The position numbers and the translations under genes were made by a program. A stretch of 8,790 nucleotides of DNA from positions 1 to 8,790 of the forward strand of contig MGVM01000077.1 in NCBI GenBank assembly GCA_001800495.1. The letters run 5' to 3'. The notes beneath the pieces were generated by a model. The model made no database searches and was not told where the DNA came from. It saw nothing but the letters and a program-made list of their open reading frames with translations. Position 1 is the first letter of the stretch. Every line of letters begins with the position of its first letter. Below, in pieces: positions 5,596-8,790 of this stretch. The DNA is from Elusimicrobia bacterium RIFOXYB2_FULL_48_7 (lineage in GTDB: Bacteria; Elusimicrobiota; Endomicrobiia; CG1-02-37-114; XYA2-FULL-39-19).

Positions 5596-6618
5596 ATGTT
5601 TAATTTCCTGTTTAGCCTGTTTTCAAATGACATGGGCATTGACTTGGGGACTTCAAGTATCCTGGTCTATGTCAAAGGACAGGGAATAGTACTTAGGGAA
5701 CCTTCCGTTGTCGCAATCGAAAAAAACACAAAAACTATCGTAGCCATAGGAGCCGAGGCAAAGCGTATGCTCGGCAAAACACCGGCTAACATAGTGGCTA
5801 TCAGGCCGCTTCGTAACGGTGTAATAGCGGATTTTGAAGTTACCGAGACCATGATACGCTACTTTATTAAGAAAGTTCACAACAGGCAAAGCCTGCTTCA
5901 TCCCAGGATAGTCATCGGGGTTCCTTCCGGAATAACTGAAGTAGAAAGAAGGGCTGTCAGGGAATCTGCCATGCAGGCTGGCGCCCGGGAAGTATTCCTG
6001 ATAGAAGAACCCCTTGCCGCGGCCATAGGCGCGGAAATTCCCATACAAGAACCGCAGGGCAACATGATTGTTGACATCGGCGGCGGGACTACGGAAATAG
6101 CAGTTCTTTCCCTTGGCGGAATGGTTATAGCGAAATCGATCGGCGTCGCGGGTGATGAAATGGACGAGGCGATTATCCAGCATTTCAGGAAAAAATACAA
6201 CCTCCTTGTCGGTGAAAATACAGCGGAAGAAGTCAAGATAAAAATAGGTTCTGTCTTCCCTCTGGAGGAAGAATTGTCGCTTGAAGTGAAAGGGCGCGAC
6301 CAGGTCGCGGGGCTCCCCAAGACCATAAAAGTGACATCAGAAGAAGTCAGACAGGCGCTTTCAGAGCCCATGAGAACCATAACGGAATTGATAAAATCCA
6401 CCCTTGAAGAAACCCCGGCGGAACTTTCCTCGGACTTGGTCGACAGGGGTATCGTGCTTTCAGGCGGTGGAGCGCTGCTAAGGGGCATGAACGATCTTAT
6501 TTCAAAGGAAACGGAGCTCCCTGTAAAGATTGCCAAGGATCCGCTCACTTGCGTTGTTTACGGAACAGGCAAGTACCTTGAAGAGCTGGACAATCTGAAA
6601 AAGTACGTGAAAATATGA
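5596..6618 (+). CDS. mreB: Rod shape-determining actin homologue MreB
   Basis: MreB forms membrane-bound antiparallel double filaments that orient the peptidoglycan elongation machinery (MreC, MreD, RodZ, RodA, PBP2). The 340 residues are full length. The N-terminus MFNFLFSLFSND is a hydrophobic/amphipathic extension suited to membrane binding, as in Gram-negative MreB. Actin-fold motifs: phosphate 1 MGIDLGTSSILVY (13-25), connect 1 with IEEPLAAAIG (136-145), phosphate 2 DIGGGTTE (160-167), GRDQVAGLPKTI (233-244) and adenosine motif GIVLSGGGALLRG (285-297). In phosphate 1 the common GTANT is GTSSI, losing the Asn. AAGG lies 5 nt before the ATG. The gene follows rplQ by 20 nt with no terminator, so transcription from the ribosomal operon is likely. 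Overlap of its stop with a mini-ORF ATG leads on to mreC. Confidence 0.97.
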   Translation: MFNFLFSLFSNDMGIDLGTSSILVYVKGQGIVLREPSVVAIEKNTKTIVAIGAEAKRMLGKTPANIVAIRPLRNGVIADFEVTETMIRYFIKKVHNRQSLLHPRIVIGVPSGITEVERRAVRESAMQAGAREVFLIEEPLAAAIGAEIPIQEPQGNMIVDIGGGTTEIAVLSLGGMVIAKSIGVAGDEMDEAIIQHFRKKYNLLVGENTAEEVKIKIGSVFPLEEELSLEVKGRDQVAGLPKTIKVTSEEVRQALSEPMRTITELIKSTLEETPAELSSDLVDRGIVLSGGGALLRGMNDLISKETELPVKIAKDPLTCVVYGTGKYLEELDNLKKYVKI

Positions 6619-6635
6619 AAACGCAAAAAATGTGA
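6615..6635 (+). other. Possible coupling mini-ORF between mreB and mreC
   Basis: Six codons (MKTQKM) plus TGA. The ATG overlaps the mreB stop as ATGA (6615-6618), and its TGA overlaps the mreC GTG start as GTGA (6632-6635). mreC has no SD, so a terminating ribosome passed along by two overlaps could supply initiation. There is no evidence that the peptide itself matters, and a hexapeptide ORF can arise by chance. Confidence 0.3.
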
Positions 6636-7435
6636 AACACCAACCTACCATTGTATTAATCCTCCTGATTTCCATAAGCCTCATGCTGTTTGTCTTTGAC
6701 TTAACCTCGAAAATAGAATCATTCAAGATATTATTCAATTATTTACTCTCACCTGCGCCTAACCTGGCGCTGAAAATCATAAACAGGCAGAAAGAATTGG
6801 GCGAGGACATCGTGTCGTTCGTAAAAATCCACCAGGAAAACCGCAGTTTGAAGGAGGAGATCAATAAACTTAGATATGTTGAAACTCAGAACGAGTCACT
6901 CAGAAAGGAAAACAGTGATTTAACCAGTATGCTGGGCCTTTCAAAGAAAAGCCAGCAAAAAATGGTAGCTGCCAGGGTGATTTCAAGGGACCCTTCATGC
7001 TGGTATAAGACATTCATTATTAATAAAGGAAGAAGTTCAGGCATAAATTCAAATATGCCGGTAATCATGTTCGCTAATAATGAGATCAACCTTGTCGGCA
7101 GGGTTGCGGACGCGACAAAAACAACTGCGAAAATACTGTTGTTGACAGATTCTGTTTCATATGTGCCGGTTAAAAACATCAGAACCCAGGAAACAGGGTT
7201 GATTAAGGGTGAGGAAAAATCGATGCTCCTGCTAGATTACCTACTGCCTTTTTCCGATGTCAGGATAGGGGACAGGATAGTGACCAGCGGCATAGGGGAA
7301 GTATTCCCGGAAGGGCTGCCTGTCGGGGTAGTACACGAAGTGCCGCTGCAGGACAGCATATACTACAAGAAAGTACTCATAAGGCCGCTGATCAGCTGGA
7401 ACAAAATAGGGGTTGTATATATTTTAACAAAATGA
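6632..7435 (+). CDS. mreC: Rod shape-determining protein MreC
   Basis: MreC is a bitopic inner-membrane protein whose periplasmic part binds and activates PBP2 in the elongation complex. The 267 residues show a short cytoplasmic start (MKHQPT), one membrane helix at about 6-23, a coiled coil at about 55-100 rich in Glu/Lys/Leu heptads (around ENRSLKEEINKLRYVETQNE), then the two beta domains. Family markers are VISRDPSCWYKTFIINKGRS (116-135), NLVGRVAD (153-160), LLTDSVSYVPV (170-180) and GDRIVTSGIGEVFPEGLPVG (213-232). The start is GTG; no in-frame ATG lies upstream before a TGA at 6608, and later Met codons would cut into the membrane helix. No SD is visible, so initiation probably depends on coupling to upstream translation. 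The stop overlaps the mreD ATG. Confidence 0.96.
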   Translation: MKHQPTIVLILLISISLMLFVFDLTSKIESFKILFNYLLSPAPNLALKIINRQKELGEDIVSFVKIHQENRSLKEEINKLRYVETQNESLRKENSDLTSMLGLSKKSQQKMVAARVISRDPSCWYKTFIINKGRSSGINSNMPVIMFANNEINLVGRVADATKTTAKILLLTDSVSYVPVKNIRTQETGLIKGEEKSMLLLDYLLPFSDVRIGDRIVTSGIGEVFPEGLPVGVVHEVPLQDSIYYKKVLIRPLISWNKIGVVYILTK

Positions 7436-7938
7436 TAGATATTTTTTCGGTTTTTATAGTAATGATCCTGACGCTGATTGTCCAAAGCATGATTTCCATG
7501 TATTTTCCGTTGTATGGGATGGTGCCGGACCTGATGCTTGTAAGCGTTGTGTATTTCTCGTTGAGGAAGGGCACTGTATTCGGTGAGGCATATGGTTTTT
7601 TCAGCGGCATACTGTTGGATGTGTTCAGCCTGCAGGTTTTTGGAGCCAGGGCGGTTATATTCACGGTAATAGGGTACCTGGTAGGCCGCTACAGCCATAA
7701 ACTTGACGAAACAAAAGTAAGGGTTCAAGTAATCATTTGTTTTATGTCGATGCTCTTTTATTTGTTGGTATTCAATCTCATCTGTGCAGTGTTTCTTCCC
7801 CGCAGCAATGTTTTTCATATTTACGCCCTTCTTACGGAGGTCATCTATACAAGCGTTTTTGTGCCGCTTGTATTCGGGTTGCTTAACATATGGTTTAGGA
7901 AAACAAGAAAATGGTCTGGGAAGGCGAATCGAATTTAG
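7432..7938 (+). CDS. mreD: Rod shape-determining protein MreD
   Basis: MreD is a small polytopic inner-membrane protein that works with MreC and PBP2/RodA in side-wall peptidoglycan synthesis. The 168 residues are typical in length. Hydrophobic stretches at about 5-24, 32-48, 55-71, 72-87, 98-125 and 132-153 fit five to six membrane segments. The family landmarks are VPDLMLVSVVYFSLRKG (31-47) and the GFFSGILLDVFS turn (55-66), with a basic C-terminal tail from about 155. Sequence divergence is high in this family, so the call leans on these landmarks plus position between mreC and a PBP2 gene. The ATG overlaps the mreC stop (ATGA at 7432-7435). The 3' end overlaps the next gene by 28 nt. Confidence 0.93.
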   Translation: MIDIFSVFIVMILTLIVQSMISMYFPLYGMVPDLMLVSVVYFSLRKGTVFGEAYGFFSGILLDVFSLQVFGARAVIFTVIGYLVGRYSHKLDETKVRVQVIICFMSMLFYLLVFNLICAVFLPRSNVFHIYALLTEVIYTSVFVPLVFGLLNIWFRKTRKWSGKANRI

Positions 7939-8790
7939 TCCAACAGAAATACCTGGCCAGGTTGAACAAAATATTTTTTGCCGTAATAATGATATTTTGT
8001 ATTATCGGGCTGAGGTTTTTTTATTTTCAGGTAATAAGGGGAAATTATTATTACCGGATATCGGAACAGAACAGCTCCCAGCTGTTCCTGGAAAGGGCGC
8101 CGAGGGGCATTTTGTACGACCGTTTCGGAAAAAGGCTTTGCGAAAACAAGCCCACCACCCTGGTGCTGTTCTACCCCTTTTCCAAGAAAAGAAACGATGC
8201 CTCCCAGGAAAAGATGGTCAGGGCTATCGAAAGGATCCTGCCAAACACCAAGGAGCTCATAACCCAGGGCTACAATAACAGCAAGGTAGTATGTCTTGCG
8301 GAGGATATTGACAGGGATACGATGTTCAGGATTTTCGAGCAGAAGACAAACCTGAAAGATATATCGGTAGTAACGGAAATGCGCAGGTTTTACCCATATC
8401 GGGAAATGTTCAGCAATATAATCGGCTACATAGGCGAAATAAGCCCGGATGAACTGGAAAGGATGTCCTACACTGGTTACAAACAGGGCGATATATTGGG
8501 TAAGACAGGCATAGAGAAGCAGTATGATGATTATTTGCGAGGGGAAGACGGCGGATGGGTGATTGAGTCTGACGCCAGCGGAAGGCAGCTTAGCATCGCC
8601 AACAGGATCGAGCCCGTGCCCGGCAAGGATATACGCTTGACCCTGGATCTTGAACTCCAGGTGGTAGCCGAAGAAGAACTGAGGAAAACAGGTTCCGCTG
8701 GGTCTATAGTGGCGCTGGACCCTTCAAACGGCGCTATCAGGGTTATGGTTTCACAGCCGGGTTTTGATCCGAACCTCTTTGTTGGCTATT
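7911..8790 (+). CDS. mrdA: Penicillin-binding protein 2 (class B, elongation transpeptidase), N-terminal part, cut by window edge
   Basis: PBP2 is the transpeptidase that cross-links peptidoglycan in the side wall as partner of RodA, activated by MreC. The frame is open to the window edge (293 complete codons visible of about 600 expected). Short cytoplasmic N-terminus, one membrane anchor at about 21-41 (FFAVIMIFCIIGLRFFYFQV), then the pedestal domain: RAPRGILYDRFGKRL (62-76), RRFYPY (158-163), NIIGYIGEI (169-177), GKTGIEKQYDDYLRG (197-211) and GKDIRLTLDLELQ (238-250). The start of the transpeptidase domain reads GSIVALDPSNGAIRVMVS (264-281) and PGFDPN (283-288). The catalytic SxxK serine lies beyond the edge. 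The start is ATG at 7911 with AGGA 10 nt upstream; an earlier in-frame ATG at 7890 meets TAG two codons later. Context with mreBCD favours PBP2 over the divisome enzyme PBP3. Confidence 0.95.
   Translation, partial: MVWEGESNLVQQKYLARLNKIFFAVIMIFCIIGLRFFYFQVIRGNYYYRISEQNSSQLFLERAPRGILYDRFGKRLCENKPTTLVLFYPFSKKRNDASQEKMVRAIERILPNTKELITQGYNNSKVVCLAEDIDRDTMFRIFEQKTNLKDISVVTEMRRFYPYREMFSNIIGYIGEISPDELERMSYTGYKQGDILGKTGIEKQYDDYLRGEDGGWVIESDASGRQLSIANRIEPVPGKDIRLTLDLELQVVAEEELRKTGSAGSIVALDPSNGAIRVMVSQPGFDPNLFVGY

Noticed and set aside
5898..6548. Long minus-strand open frame (216 codons) opposite mreB
   Set aside because: Ser/Thr/Pro-rich translation typical of the antisense of a conserved gene; mreB on the + strand accounts fully for this region.
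7784..8278. 164-codon open frame overlapping the end of mreD and the start of PBP2
   Set aside because: It is an alternate-frame shadow: the frame starting at 7911 gives a clear PBP2 with membrane anchor and family motifs over the same bases.

Overview
The window is a bacterial ribosomal-protein operon region (the spc-to-alpha junction) running directly into a cell-shape operon. Every recognisable gene is on the + strand and gaps are very short. Order: secY (3' part), adk, map, infA, rpmJ, rpsM, rpsK, rpsD, rpoA, rplQ, mreB, mreC, mreD, and the 5' part of a class B penicillin-binding protein (mrdA/PBP2 type) cut by the right edge. By eye the G+C is moderate (low to mid 40s percent), with many lysine AAA codons.

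The organism is a peptidoglycan-making, probably rod-shaped bacterium. The secY-adk-map-infA-rpmJ-rpsM-rpsK-rpsD-rpoA-rplQ order is the standard bacterial one, with rpsD inside the alpha operon. MreB has a hydrophobic N-terminal extension of the Gram-negative kind. The divergence of several otherwise universal proteins (a shortened L17, altered Adk LID and MreB phosphate-1 motifs) suggests a poorly sampled lineage. An Elusimicrobiota/Omnitrophota-like group would fit, but that is a guess and not shown by the sequence.

Region 1-2667 holds protein export (SecY), nucleotide balance (Adk), N-terminal methionine removal (Map), translation initiation (IF-1) and the small L36 protein. Region 2686-5575 holds S13, S11, S4, RNA polymerase alpha and L17. 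Region 5596-8790 holds MreB, MreC, MreD and PBP2, the core of the rod complex; rodA would be expected next.

Translation looks tightly coupled: start/stop overlaps occur at adk/map (TTGA), infA/rpmJ (ATGA), mreC/mreD (ATGA) and mreD/mrdA (28 nt). A six-codon mini-ORF appears to bridge mreB and mreC. I see no terminator or credible promoter between rplQ and mreB (20 nt), so ribosome, RNA polymerase and cell-wall elongation genes may share a transcript.

The one structure that the genes do not explain is in the 101-nt rpsM-rpsK gap. It is a pair of 35-nt imperfect inverted repeats, 32/35 identical, with a strong Shine-Dalgarno-like tract stranded between them. I see no clear new defence, mobile or biosynthetic system; this is mainly a housekeeping region.
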